Positions 7,208-14,986 of a stretch of DNA of 35,614 nt are shown piece by piece (positions within the stretch are counted from its first letter, which is position 1; each line of letters opens with the position of its first letter). The DNA comes from Acidobacteriota bacterium (GTDB lineage Bacteria > Acidobacteriota > Terriglobia > Bryobacterales > Bryobacteraceae). The notes below the pieces were generated by a model. It was not told where the DNA came from, searched no databases, and was given only the letters and a program-made list of their open reading frames with translations. Position numbers and translations under genes: made by a program. Location of the stretch: positions 1-35,614 of the forward strand of contig JACQZR010000253.1 of the NCBI GenBank assembly GCA_016213775.1, read 5' to 3'.

Positions 7208-9421
7208 ATGCTTTCCCGAATCTGGGTCGTATTGCTCTGGGCTCTGGCGTTACACGGGCAGGAAGTTCCGTTGGTAAGCGGTGTCGACTATCAACCCCTG
7301 TCCGCACAAGTGGCACGGTTAATGGAAGCTCTGGAGATGCTCGGCGAACCGCTACCGGCCGCCGATGCCACGGAGCTGAAGAAGCTCATCACTCCGCCGC
7401 AGGACGCGGCAAAGGCGGTCGCGGCGATTCAGAAGATCCTCGACAAGCATTGCCTGGTGGCGGTGCACATCAATCCCGAAAGCCGTGTGAAGGCGCAACA
7501 AGGCCCAGCGGCTCCGGTACTGGTGGAACAAGGCTGGCGCAACTTCGTGATCAAAGTGCAGAACGAGGCGGGCATCACGCCCGTGTTGAACGCGTCCAGC
7601 CCGAATGCCGGTCCAATTCCGAATCAGCCGCCGGGCGCGCAAACGCGCCGCTGGATGGACCTTGCGATGTTCCACAAGCAGCCCATGACGGAGCGGCTCT
7701 CGGGGCTCGAGGTGGAGTACAAGATCCTGCAGTTGTACTCCCGTGATGCCGGACGGCGCGAGGCCAAACTGGTGTTCGACGTCGGCCAGGGTACGCAGGA
7801 TCTCGGCTTCCGCAGCGAAGTGGACATCCTCTTCCGTGCGCAGCAATCGGCCAAGCTGACGCTCCGCGTTCTCGATGAGGACGACAAACCCACGACGGGC
7901 GCCTTCCTGATCAGAGATAAGGCAGGCCGGGTGTACCCCGCGCAGGCCAAGCGGCTGGCCCCAGATTTCTTCTTTCATCCGCAGGTCTACCGCGCCAATG
8001 GCGAGTCAGTCGCGCTGCCCCCCGGCGACTACACTGTCATGTACACGCGGGGGCCGGAATACGTCAAGAAGACGCAGAATTTTCGCGTGGAGAGCAAGCC
8101 TCTGGAAATGACATTCCGGCTGGAGCGCTGGATCGATCCGGCGAAGATGGGGTGGTATTCGGGCGACCATCATATTCACGCGGCCGGGTGCGCCCATTAT
8201 GAAAAGCCGACAGAGGGCGTGTATCCGGAAGATATGATGCGGCATGTGCTGGGCGAGGATTTGAAGATCGGATCGGTGCTGACGTGGGGGCCGGGCTGGT
8301 ATTTCCAGAAGACGTTTTTTGAGGGCAAGGACAACAAGCAGTCGACTCTCAACAACAAGATCCGCTACGACGTGGAAGTATCCGGTTTCCCCAGCAGCCA
8401 CACCGGCCACATCTGCCTGCTCGGGTTGCGTGAGCAGGACTATCCCGGCACCAAACGAATCGAGGATTGGCCGAGCTTCGGCATTCCGGTGCTGCGCTGG
8501 GCCAAGTCACAGGGCGCTGTCACCGGATACGCGCATTCCGGTTGGGGGCTGGCGTACAAGAAGGAAGCGCTGCCGACGATGGAGATGCCACCGTTCGACG
8601 GCATCGGGGCGAATGAGTACATTGTCAGCGTCACCGAAGGCCTCATCGACTTCATCTCGACAGTCGACACGCCGTATCTCAACGAACTGAACATCTGGTA
8701 TCACACGTTGAACGCCGGCTATCGCGCGCGCATCAGCGGCGAGACGGACTTCCCTTGCATCTATGGCGATCGCGTCGGCCTCGGGCGCAGTTACGTACGG
8801 CAAGCCAAGCTCGACTACAACGATTGGGTGCAGGGTTTGCGAGAGGGGCGCAACTACGTTTCTGACGGCAAGAGCCACCTGATCGGGATGAAGGTGAACA
8901 ACGTGGAGATGGGCACGGGTGACAGCGAACTCAAACTCGCCGCGCCGGGTACGGTGAGTGTCACCGCGCAGGTGGCCGCGCTGCTGGACCCTACTCCGGA
9001 CGAGGCGATTCGTTCCAGGCCCTATGATCAGAAACCGTACTGGGAACTGGAGCGCGCACGGATTGGCACGACACGCACGGTACCGCTGGAGTTGATCGTG
9101 AATGGAAAGGTTGCGTCGCGGCAGGTGATTGCGGCAGACGGGAAACTACGGCCCGTGAAGTTCGACTACAAGCTCGACCACTCCAGTTGGGTGGCGCTCC
9201 GGGTGCTGCCGTCCTCGCACACCAATCCGGTGTTTGTGACTGTCGGAGGCAAGCCGATCCGCACGCGGCAGAGCATCGAATGGTGCCTGAAGGCCGTGGA
9301 CCAGTGCTATCAGCAGAAACTGCCGAGGGTCCGGCTGACCGATCGCGGGGACATGGAGCGCTCCTACAATCAGGCGCGAGCGGCGTACAAGCAACGGCTT
9401 GCTGAAGCTGTTGTTGATTAG
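7208..9421 (+). CDS. CehA/McbA-type metallohydrolase, secreted
   Basis: The 737-residue protein begins MLSRIWVVLLWALALHGQEV, a Sec signal peptide. The first 300 residues form a non-catalytic region with beta-rich segments. A PHP-like metallohydrolase domain follows, opening with GWYSGDHHIHAAGC near residue 318, where the HxH is a metal site. Further metal-ligand candidates are GYAHSGWG near 440 and SGETDFPC near 515. CehA/McbA proteins include carbaryl hydrolases and many uncharacterised exported hydrolases. The substrate is not predictable here. The gene lies 21 bp after feoB but is functionally unrelated and faces a sulfatase end to end, with a shared hairpin between the stops. Confidence 0.8.
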   Translation: MLSRIWVVLLWALALHGQEVPLVSGVDYQPLSAQVARLMEALEMLGEPLPAADATELKKLITPPQDAAKAVAAIQKILDKHCLVAVHINPESRVKAQQGPAAPVLVEQGWRNFVIKVQNEAGITPVLNASSPNAGPIPNQPPGAQTRRWMDLAMFHKQPMTERLSGLEVEYKILQLYSRDAGRREAKLVFDVGQGTQDLGFRSEVDILFRAQQSAKLTLRVLDEDDKPTTGAFLIRDKAGRVYPAQAKRLAPDFFFHPQVYRANGESVALPPGDYTVMYTRGPEYVKKTQNFRVESKPLEMTFRLERWIDPAKMGWYSGDHHIHAAGCAHYEKPTEGVYPEDMMRHVLGEDLKIGSVLTWGPGWYFQKTFFEGKDNKQSTLNNKIRYDVEVSGFPSSHTGHICLLGLREQDYPGTKRIEDWPSFGIPVLRWAKSQGAVTGYAHSGWGLAYKKEALPTMEMPPFDGIGANEYIVSVTEGLIDFISTVDTPYLNELNIWYHTLNAGYRARISGETDFPCIYGDRVGLGRSYVRQAKLDYNDWVQGLREGRNYVSDGKSHLIGMKVNNVEMGTGDSELKLAAPGTVSVTAQVAALLDPTPDEAIRSRPYDQKPYWELERARIGTTRTVPLELIVNGKVASRQVIAADGKLRPVKFDYKLDHSSWVALRVLPSSHTNPVFVTVGGKPIRTRQSIEWCLKAVDQCYQQKLPRVRLTDRGDMERSYNQARAAYKQRLAEAVVD

Positions 9422-9448
9422 ATTAGCAGCCCCTGGTAATAGTGGTTC

Positions 9449-9490
9449 GCTGAGGGTAGACCCTAGGAAACACACTGAATCTACCCCAGC
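9449..9490. terminator. Hairpin between two convergent genes
   Basis: GCTG-A-GGGTAGA (9449-9460) pairs with TCTACCC-CAGC (9480-9490): 11 base pairs with one bulged A and a 19-nt loop. It lies between the stop codon of the CehA/McbA gene (9421) and that of the convergent sulfatase (9521). There is no clear T-tract on either side, so it may be a 3'-end stabilising structure or a factor-assisted terminator serving both genes. Confidence 0.45.
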
Positions 9491-9520
9491 CGCGCGCGTC
9501 AGCAAGCGGCGTTTTGTGAT

Positions 9521-10840
9521 TTACCTCTTCACCGTAGCCGCCCGCCAATCCCCCAGTTTCTTCCGTAACTCCTTCACTTTCCCCAACTCCGCCGCCGCCA
9601 GATCCCTCGACTCCCCAGGATCCGCCGCGAGATTGTACAACTCAACGCCAGGCGTATCGAAGAACTCGATCAACTTCCAATCCCCATCACGGACCGCGCT
9701 GGCGCTGCGTCCTCCCAGGAAGTGCGGCTTGTCCAAGGGATAGTGCCAGAACAGAATTCGCGGTTTCTGTTTTTGAGCCGGCTTGCGCAGCAGCCCCGCC
9801 ACGGACATCCCATCCACCACATGACCCGCCGGCCGCCGCACACCCGCCAGTTCCAAAAACGTCGGGTAATAATCAACCGAACAGATGGGCGCGTCGCACG
9901 TCGCAGCCGCGGGGACATGGCCCGGCCAACGCGCCAGAAACGGTTCCCGAATGCCCCCCTCATACAACTGCGACTTCGCACCACGCAGGGTGCCATTGGT
10001 TGTGACGTTGTGCTCGCCACCGTTGTCGGAAGTGAAGATCAACAGCGTATCCCGGCTGAGCCGCAACTCCTCCAGCGTTGCCAGTATCCGTCCCATCCCC
10101 TCATCAATCGACTCCAACATCGCTGCCAATTGCGGATTGTTGCGGTTCCTGCCGGCATCGGGCCTGGCCTGATACTTCTTCACCAGCTCCGGCTTTCCCG
10201 CCAACCGCGTGTGCGGCGCGTAGTGCGCCAGGTATAGAAAGAACGGCTTCGCCGCGCTCTCGCGAATGAAGTCCACCGCCTCGTCGTACAAACGGTCGGT
10301 GAGATACTCACCGTGCCGCCGCGCCGCAACCTCCGGCATGTGGCCGTAGGGGTAAAAATAATCCCCCGGTCCGATGTACTTCGTTTCCGAACACACCACC
10401 TTCTGAAACCCGTGCTTGAAGGGATCGCCGGGCCGCATCTTGTAGTCGCCCATGAGGTGCCACTTGCCGATGAGGCACGTCGCGTAGCCGGCCTGCGCCA
10501 GCATCTTCGGCAACGTGGGCAGCTTCGGGGAGAGATGGTTCGCGTCATCGCCCCGCAGGAAATCCGTGATGCCCACCCGCGCCGGATACTGCCCGGTCAT
10601 GAAGCTCGCGCGCATGGGCGAACACACCGGCGCGGCCGAGTAGCAGTGCGTGAATCGAAGCCCCTCACGCGCCATCCGGTCGAGATTGGGCGTCTCATTG
10701 AAGCGGTTGCCATGACAGCCCAACTCCGCCCATCCCAAATCATCGGCCAAAACAAAAATGATGTTTGGCGTTTTCGGCGCGGCCGGCAATGGCGCGGCGC
10801 CGAACACCGCGCCAAGCAACGTTCTACGTCTGATATTCAC
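9521..10840 (-). CDS. Exported type I sulfatase (formylglycine-dependent)
   Basis: The 439-residue protein opens with a Tat-like leader (MNIRRRTLLGAVFGAAPLPA) and then the sulfatase signature: PNIIFVLADDLGWAELGCHG with metal-binding Asp33 and Asp34, and the active-site segment VCSPMRASFMTG. Cys73 is the residue expected to be converted to formylglycine; the core CxPxR is kept, although Ser or Ala is more usual than Met before the Arg. Later landmarks include GKWHLMGD near residue 125 and IFTSDNGGEHN near 270, which hold further metal and sulfate ligands. It hydrolyses sulfate esters in the periplasm. A maturase must be encoded elsewhere. The tail matches the debris at 1578-1688. Confidence 0.92.
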   Translation of the reverse strand: MNIRRRTLLGAVFGAAPLPAAPKTPNIIFVLADDLGWAELGCHGNRFNETPNLDRMAREGLRFTHCYSAAPVCSPMRASFMTGQYPARVGITDFLRGDDANHLSPKLPTLPKMLAQAGYATCLIGKWHLMGDYKMRPGDPFKHGFQKVVCSETKYIGPGDYFYPYGHMPEVAARRHGEYLTDRLYDEAVDFIRESAAKPFFLYLAHYAPHTRLAGKPELVKKYQARPDAGRNRNNPQLAAMLESIDEGMGRILATLEELRLSRDTLLIFTSDNGGEHNVTTNGTLRGAKSQLYEGGIREPFLARWPGHVPAAATCDAPICSVDYYPTFLELAGVRRPAGHVVDGMSVAGLLRKPAQKQKPRILFWHYPLDKPHFLGGRSASAVRDGDWKLIEFFDTPGVELYNLAADPGESRDLAAAELGKVKELRKKLGDWRAATVKR

Positions 10841-10864
10841 TCAAGTCTCCCAAGGCGATACAAT
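10836..10864 (+). promoter_or_regulatory. Promoter of the STAS-led redox operon
   Basis: TTCACT (10836-10841), a 17-bp spacer and TACAAT (10859-10864) form a sigma70-type promoter ahead of the STAS gene at 10878. The expected start point near 10871 leaves a leader of only about 7 nt. The -35 box overlaps the start codon of the divergent sulfatase, so the two genes share their upstream DNA. Confidence 0.45.
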
Positions 10865-10877
10865 AGCGGATTGCACC

Positions 10878-11288
10878 ATGGACCTGGAAATCCGGCAACG
10901 CGAACGGGACGGGATTGCGATTCTCGACCTTAAAGGACGGCTGGTGGTTGGCGACGCCGCGGGCGCCGTGCGCGAGCAGCTCAGCCAGCTCTGCGCCTCG
11001 GGCTCAATGAGCATCATCCTCAACCTGAAAGGCGTCGAGTACATCGATAGCTCGGGTCTGGGAGCGCTCGTCGTCGCCTACACGAGCCTCAAGAAGAACG
11101 GCGGCATGGTGAAGCTGCTCAATCTCACGCGGCGCAACATTGAACTGCTGGTGCTCACCAAACTGTCTACAGTCTTTGAAATCTTCGACGACGAACAGAA
11201 CGCCGTGAACAGCTTCTACCCGAACCGCGAGATCAAGAAATTCGACATTCTGAGCTTCCTGCAGAAGCAGGCCGAGACCGAGAACTGA
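10878..11288 (+). CDS. STAS-domain anti-sigma factor antagonist
   Basis: The 136-residue protein begins MDLEIRQRERDGIAILDLKG and has the STAS-domain hallmark VEYIDSSGLGALVVAY; Ser58 is the likely phosphorylation site by analogy with SpoIIAA/RsbV. It carries a C-terminal extension ending in a short helix. The longer frame from 10758 lies inside the antisense of the sulfatase and is rejected. Proteins of this family release a sigma factor, or control a phosphatase, by swapping partners with a kinase/anti-sigma factor; no such partner is encoded nearby. The stop overlaps the start of the next flavoprotein gene by one base, so they are translationally coupled, an unusual pairing. Confidence 0.85.
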   Translation: MDLEIRQRERDGIAILDLKGRLVVGDAAGAVREQLSQLCASGSMSIILNLKGVEYIDSSGLGALVVAYTSLKKNGGMVKLLNLTRRNIELLVLTKLSTVFEIFDDEQNAVNSFYPNREIKKFDILSFLQKQAETEN

Positions 11289-12571
11289 TGCGGCTTGTTG
11301 TCGTTGGCGGTGTGGCAGCGGGACTCGCCGCCGCATCGCGCGCCCGCCGCCTGGATGAATCGCTGGAGATTCTCGTCCTTGAGAAATCGCCGTACATTTC
11401 CTACGGCGCTTGCGGGCTGCCTTATCATGTCGAGGGCCGGGTCCGGTCGCTCGATCAACTGCGTGTCTATACAAAGGAGTATTTCGCGCGTGAGCGCAGG
11501 ATCGAGGTGCGAACGGAAGCGGAAGTGACGCGCGTTTCCGCGGCCCGCCGCGAAGCCACTGTGGGGGCCAGTGAGCGCATACCCTTCGACCGGCTCATCC
11601 TCACCACCGGCGCCATTCGCGACCGTTGTTGCGTTTTGGGCGGCAACGATCCCAACGTCTTCACCATCGACACGTGGGGCGATGCGGAACGTCTGCAGCG
11701 GTTCCTTAGCGAACAGCGCCCGAAGCGCGCAATGGTGCTCGGGGCCGGATACATCGGACTCGCGGCTGTGGAGATGCTGCGCGCGCGTGGGCTCGATGTG
11801 GACCTCTTTGAAGCCTCGCCGGAGATTCTCGGCCGCGCTTGCCCATGGCTCACCAAGCTGGTGGCCGCTCATTTGGAGAAGTTCCATGTCCGCGTGCATC
11901 TCGGCCAGCCGGTGATGCGCATCCCTGCCTGCGATGTGGCGATTCTGACGTGTGGCCTGCGCCCGAACACCGACCTTGCGCTCGACGCTGGAATCGAACT
12001 CGGACGCACTGGCGCCGTAGCGGTCTCCGAACGCATGGAAACCAACCTCACGCAAGTTTACGCCGCCGGTGATTGCTGCGAGACGCGGCACCTGGTGAGT
12101 GGACGCCACGTGTGGTTCCCTCTCGGCACCACGGCCAACAAGATGGGCCGCGCCGCCGGAGCAACCGCCGCCGGATTCCCGGAACGCTTCCATGGCATCG
12201 TGGGCACATCCATCGTGCGCGTGTGTGGACTCGGTGTCGCCACCACTGGACTTTCCCAGCCGCTCGCGCGACAGGAGGGCTTCGACGCCGTCAGCACCGC
12301 TGTGGAAGGCCTCGACCGTGCCCGCTACTTCCGCGGCCGACCCGTGCACGTGCGCCTCTGCGCCGACAAACGGAGCGGTCGCCTGCTGGGTGGCGCGGTG
12401 GTGGGTGAATACGGAGTGGAGGGCCGCATCAACGTGATCGCCACGGCCCTTTCACAGCGAATGCTTGTGGAGGATTTCGCCAACCTCGATCTTGCCTACG
12501 CACCGCCGTACGCCACGGTTTGGGATCCCGTGCTGGTTGCGGCTCAGCAACTGGCCAAGTTGCTACACTGA
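11288..12571 (+). CDS. CoA-disulfide reductase / NADH oxidase-like flavoprotein
   Basis: The 427-residue protein has an N-terminal FAD motif (VVVGGVAAGLAAASRARR), the active-site segment SPYISYGACGLPYHV with redox Cys42, a second dinucleotide-binding motif (MVLGAGYIGLAAVE) near residue 150 for NAD(P)H, and the FAD-contact motif VYAAGDCCETRH near residue 257. The C-terminal third is the dimerisation domain with FHGIVGTSIVRVCG. The single Cys in the S-x3-C-GLPY context places it with CoA-disulfide reductases, NADH oxidases and persulfide reductases. Which small disulfide or polysulfide it reduces cannot be decided; no rhodanese domain is attached. It is coupled to the STAS gene and followed by a thioredoxin-fold gene. 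Confidence 0.88.
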   Translation: MRLVVVGGVAAGLAAASRARRLDESLEILVLEKSPYISYGACGLPYHVEGRVRSLDQLRVYTKEYFARERRIEVRTEAEVTRVSAARREATVGASERIPFDRLILTTGAIRDRCCVLGGNDPNVFTIDTWGDAERLQRFLSEQRPKRAMVLGAGYIGLAAVEMLRARGLDVDLFEASPEILGRACPWLTKLVAAHLEKFHVRVHLGQPVMRIPACDVAILTCGLRPNTDLALDAGIELGRTGAVAVSERMETNLTQVYAAGDCCETRHLVSGRHVWFPLGTTANKMGRAAGATAAGFPERFHGIVGTSIVRVCGLGVATTGLSQPLARQEGFDAVSTAVEGLDRARYFRGRPVHVRLCADKRSGRLLGGAVVGEYGVEGRINVIATALSQRMLVEDFANLDLAYAPPYATVWDPVLVAAQQLAKLLH

Positions 12572-12602
12572 GAAGTCCATGGGTGCGCGATCCGGAAAGA
12601 CA

Positions 12603-13064
12603 ATGCTCGACGCGGGTTCGCAGGCTCCGCAATTCCGATTGCGAGGCACCGGCGGCGAACTCCACACACTCGCTGAAATCATCGCGGAAGGCCCGGTTTT
12701 GCTGGCTTTCTACAAGGCTTCCTGCCCGGTTTGCCAGTTGACGCTGCCGTATTTGGAACGAGTGACCGGTGGGGTTCTCCGCGTCTTCTACATCTCGCAA
12801 GACAATGCCCGCACCACTGATGAGTTCCGCCGCGCCTTCCGTCTCAACGGCCCGGTGCTGCTGGATGAAGCCGGCAACGGCTACCCGGCGAGCAACGCCT
12901 TCGGAATCTCCACTGTGCCTTCGCTGTTCCAGGTGGAGACTGATGGCACTGTGAGCCACGCTTGGGCAGGATGGTCGAAGGCGGACATGATCGCGCTCGG
13001 AGAGCGCGCGGGCAGGGAAGTGATCGGTCCCACGGACAATGTTCCGGTGCTGCGTCCCGGTTGA
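12603..13064 (+). CDS. Thioredoxin-fold redox protein (TlpA/AhpC-TSA type)
   Basis: The 153-residue protein opens MLDAGSQAPQFRLRGTGGEL, a common peroxiredoxin/TlpA start, and has a CPVC redox pair (Cys41 and Cys44) in LLAFYKASCPVCQLTL. The cis-Pro element ISTVPSLFQVE comes near residue 110. The CxxC pair points to a disulfide reductase rather than a one-Cys peroxiredoxin. The start at 12603 has GGAAAG ahead; an alternative ATG at 12579 with GAGAAG would add eight residues. No signal peptide is seen, so the protein is probably cytoplasmic. It lies 31 bp after the flavoprotein, suggesting a shared role in thiol or persulfide metabolism. Confidence 0.8.
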   Translation: MLDAGSQAPQFRLRGTGGELHTLAEIIAEGPVLLAFYKASCPVCQLTLPYLERVTGGVLRVFYISQDNARTTDEFRRAFRLNGPVLLDEAGNGYPASNAFGISTVPSLFQVETDGTVSHAWAGWSKADMIALGERAGREVIGPTDNVPVLRPG

Positions 13065-13143
13065 GGATCGAAGAACTGACGGCCCGTCGGGTTGCATGCG
13101 AAAATGAGAAGAATCTGAACAACGAGGAACACTCCTAAAAACT

Positions 13144-13650
13144 ATGGCGTCCAAAATTCAGGAAGCGCTTGGCTCGGCATTTGCCATTGCAAAAGGCATG
13201 GGCATCACGTTTCGTGAAATGCTGCAACCCACCATCACTGAAGACTACCCGGATGGCCCTGCCCTGTTCCAGGAACGCTACCGCGGCGGCCACGTTCTGA
13301 AGCGCGACGAGAACGGCATGGAGAAGTGCGTTGCCTGTTTCCTCTGCGCGGCGGCCTGCCCGTCCGATTGCATCTACATTGAAGCCGAAGAGAACACCGA
13401 TAAGAACCGCATCAGCGGCGGCGAACGCTACGCTTCGGTGTACAACATCGACTACAGCCGCTGCATCTTCTGCGGTTACTGCGTGGAGGCTTGTCCCACC
13501 GATGCCATCACGCACGGCCACGAATTCGAAATCGCCAGCTACAACACGTCGACCCTCATCATTCGCAAAGAGCAGATGTTGACCAAACTGCCCGAAGGCG
13601 GACGTGTGCAACCCAAACTCCCTGCCGCTCCCACTGCCGGCGGCCACTAA
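13144..13650 (+). CDS. nuoI: NuoI, NADH-quinone oxidoreductase subunit I
   Basis: The 168-residue ferredoxin-like protein has two [4Fe-4S] motifs, CVACFLCAAACP near residue 62 and CIFCGYCVEACP near residue 109, in the exact context of complex I subunit I (GMEKCVACFLC..., YSRCIFCGYCVEACPTDAI). The N-terminal segment AKGMGITFREMLQPTITEDY also fits NuoI, which carries electrons from the peripheral arm to N2. A GAGGAA ribosome-binding site precedes it. It stands apart from any other nuo gene in this window, 79 bp after the thioredoxin-fold gene, so it is either a relocated subunit or an extra copy. Confidence 0.93.
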   Translation: MASKIQEALGSAFAIAKGMGITFREMLQPTITEDYPDGPALFQERYRGGHVLKRDENGMEKCVACFLCAAACPSDCIYIEAEENTDKNRISGGERYASVYNIDYSRCIFCGYCVEACPTDAITHGHEFEIASYNTSTLIIRKEQMLTKLPEGGRVQPKLPAAPTAGGH

Positions 13651-13687
13651 ATCCAACCAAGAATATTTGAAATTTTTGGCAGCTTTC

Positions 13688-13816
13688 GGCTATCCGGGAT
13701 CAGCCGTAGGTCGCGGGCCAGCAACAGATGGCATTCCCACGGGAGATGCCTGGCTGCTGGACACCAGCGATCAGCTAACAGAGGCCGCAAGTTTGCTGGC
13801 CTCGCGGCGGTGTCCA
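13688..13816. other. Structured intergenic element with nested inverted repeats
   Basis: Several inverted repeats lie side by side. GGCTATCC faces GGATCAGCC (13689-13705, one bulge). CCAGCA...GGCAT.CCC faces GGGAGATGCC...TGCTGG (13718-13760). GCTGG-ACA-CCAGC overlaps its right arm. GAGGCCGCAA faces TTGCTGGCCTC (13781-13803, one bulged T), enclosed by GGACACC (13759-13765) and GGTGTCC (13809-13815). Their density suggests a folded RNA or a palindromic repeat element. It follows nuoI and precedes the sialidase-like gene. A minus-strand frame is also open through here (it includes AAGLSALAQLYTNSPILTMD), so decayed coding sequence is an alternative. Confidence 0.4.
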
Positions 13817-13918
13817 TCGTGAGGATCGGGGAGTTGGTGTAGAGCTGTGCGAGGGCGGAGAGGCCAGCGGCATCACGGTGAAGACTCGCATTGTCCTCTC
13901 AACGTATCATGTACGAAT

Positions 13919-14986
13919 ATGATTCCCCGGCGGAGTGTCTTGAGTGTTGTAACTGCCGCGCCCTTCCTGGCGGCGGCGCCCATGTTGCGGGTAGTAGGCA
14001 GCGGCGTGGTGTATCGTGGCGGGCTCATCGCCGGTTGCGGGCTTTGCGAGAACGGCGATCTTGTACTCTCGTTCAATAACGGAGGGGATCTGAGTCCGGG
14101 GCAGCGCGGCGGCGTGCTGCGGTCGCGCGATGGCGGCAAGAGCTGGGGTGAGCCTGAGACATGGTTTGAATCCGTGTATCAGCGTGGCGGAGTTGAGATG
14201 GGGTGTTCACTTACGCGGCTCAGCAGCGGACGCCTGCTGTTGCCCTACGCCGATGGTTTCTACCTTGATCCAACACGCAAGAAGCTGGAGCGCAACGCTC
14301 TGCTGTTCTGTCCGGTATCGGATGATTGCGGCAAGACGTGGCGCAGCCGCAAGGCGCAATCCTTCGCGGGGTATGAGGCGTTCGCATTCGGACGCGTGAT
14401 TGAAGTGAGCGGCAAACTGCTGATGCCCGTCTGGGGTTCCTATGATGTGCGCGGCACGTGGGGTGCGGGACTGGTGCAGTCGCGCGATGGCGGAGAGACG
14501 TGGACGGACTGGCGATCCATCGTGCGCGGGGCAGGGGATGAAACGCCCATCGTGGCCTTGGCCGATGGGCGCGTGCTCGCCCTCATTCGCGGGTACACAC
14601 CCGACCTCAAGCAGCCCTATAAGGAACGGCCGTTTCACGTGGCGTGGTCAAAGGACGGCGGTGAATCGTTCTCCGCTCCGCAGAGCGTAAACCTTCGAGG
14701 CACGTCACCTTCGTTGCACATTTCGCCCAAGGGGCGGCTGCTGGCCGGATACCGGTCTACGCTGCCGGGTGCTAATTGCCACGTCGCATCTTCGCCCGAT
14801 GGGGGCGCATCGTGGAGTTTCGACCTCGAGCTGTCGCTGCCCGGCGGCGCCTGGAAATCCGGCGGCTATCCGGTGTTAACCAACTTGAAGGACGGCCGCA
14901 TGCTCGCAACATTTCATAATCGCGATGTTTCGGCGGCCAACGAGGCATACTGGCAAATCTATTGGAATCTGCTGGAGGAAGCATGA
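13919..14986 (+). CDS. Sialidase-like beta-propeller protein with Asp boxes, exported
   Basis: The 355-residue protein begins MIPRRSVLSVVTAAPFLAAA, a Tat/Sec-like leader. At least five Asp-box (BNR) motifs are present: SRDGGKSW, SDDCGKTW, SRDGGETW, SKDGGESF and SPDGGASW, in the spacing of a six-bladed sialidase propeller. GYEAFAFGRVIE and ETPIVALADGRVLALIR are typical blade segments. Whether it cleaves a glycoside cannot be settled: I did not identify a full arginine triad, and many Acidobacteriota and Planctomycetota homologues are only sialidase-like. An upstream in-frame start at 13847 would add a non-signal extension and is rejected. Its stop overlaps the next gene's start (ATGA). Confidence 0.82.
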   Translation: MIPRRSVLSVVTAAPFLAAAPMLRVVGSGVVYRGGLIAGCGLCENGDLVLSFNNGGDLSPGQRGGVLRSRDGGKSWGEPETWFESVYQRGGVEMGCSLTRLSSGRLLLPYADGFYLDPTRKKLERNALLFCPVSDDCGKTWRSRKAQSFAGYEAFAFGRVIEVSGKLLMPVWGSYDVRGTWGAGLVQSRDGGETWTDWRSIVRGAGDETPIVALADGRVLALIRGYTPDLKQPYKERPFHVAWSKDGGESFSAPQSVNLRGTSPSLHISPKGRLLAGYRSTLPGANCHVASSPDGGASWSFDLELSLPGGAWKSGGYPVLTNLKDGRMLATFHNRDVSAANEAYWQIYWNLLEEA

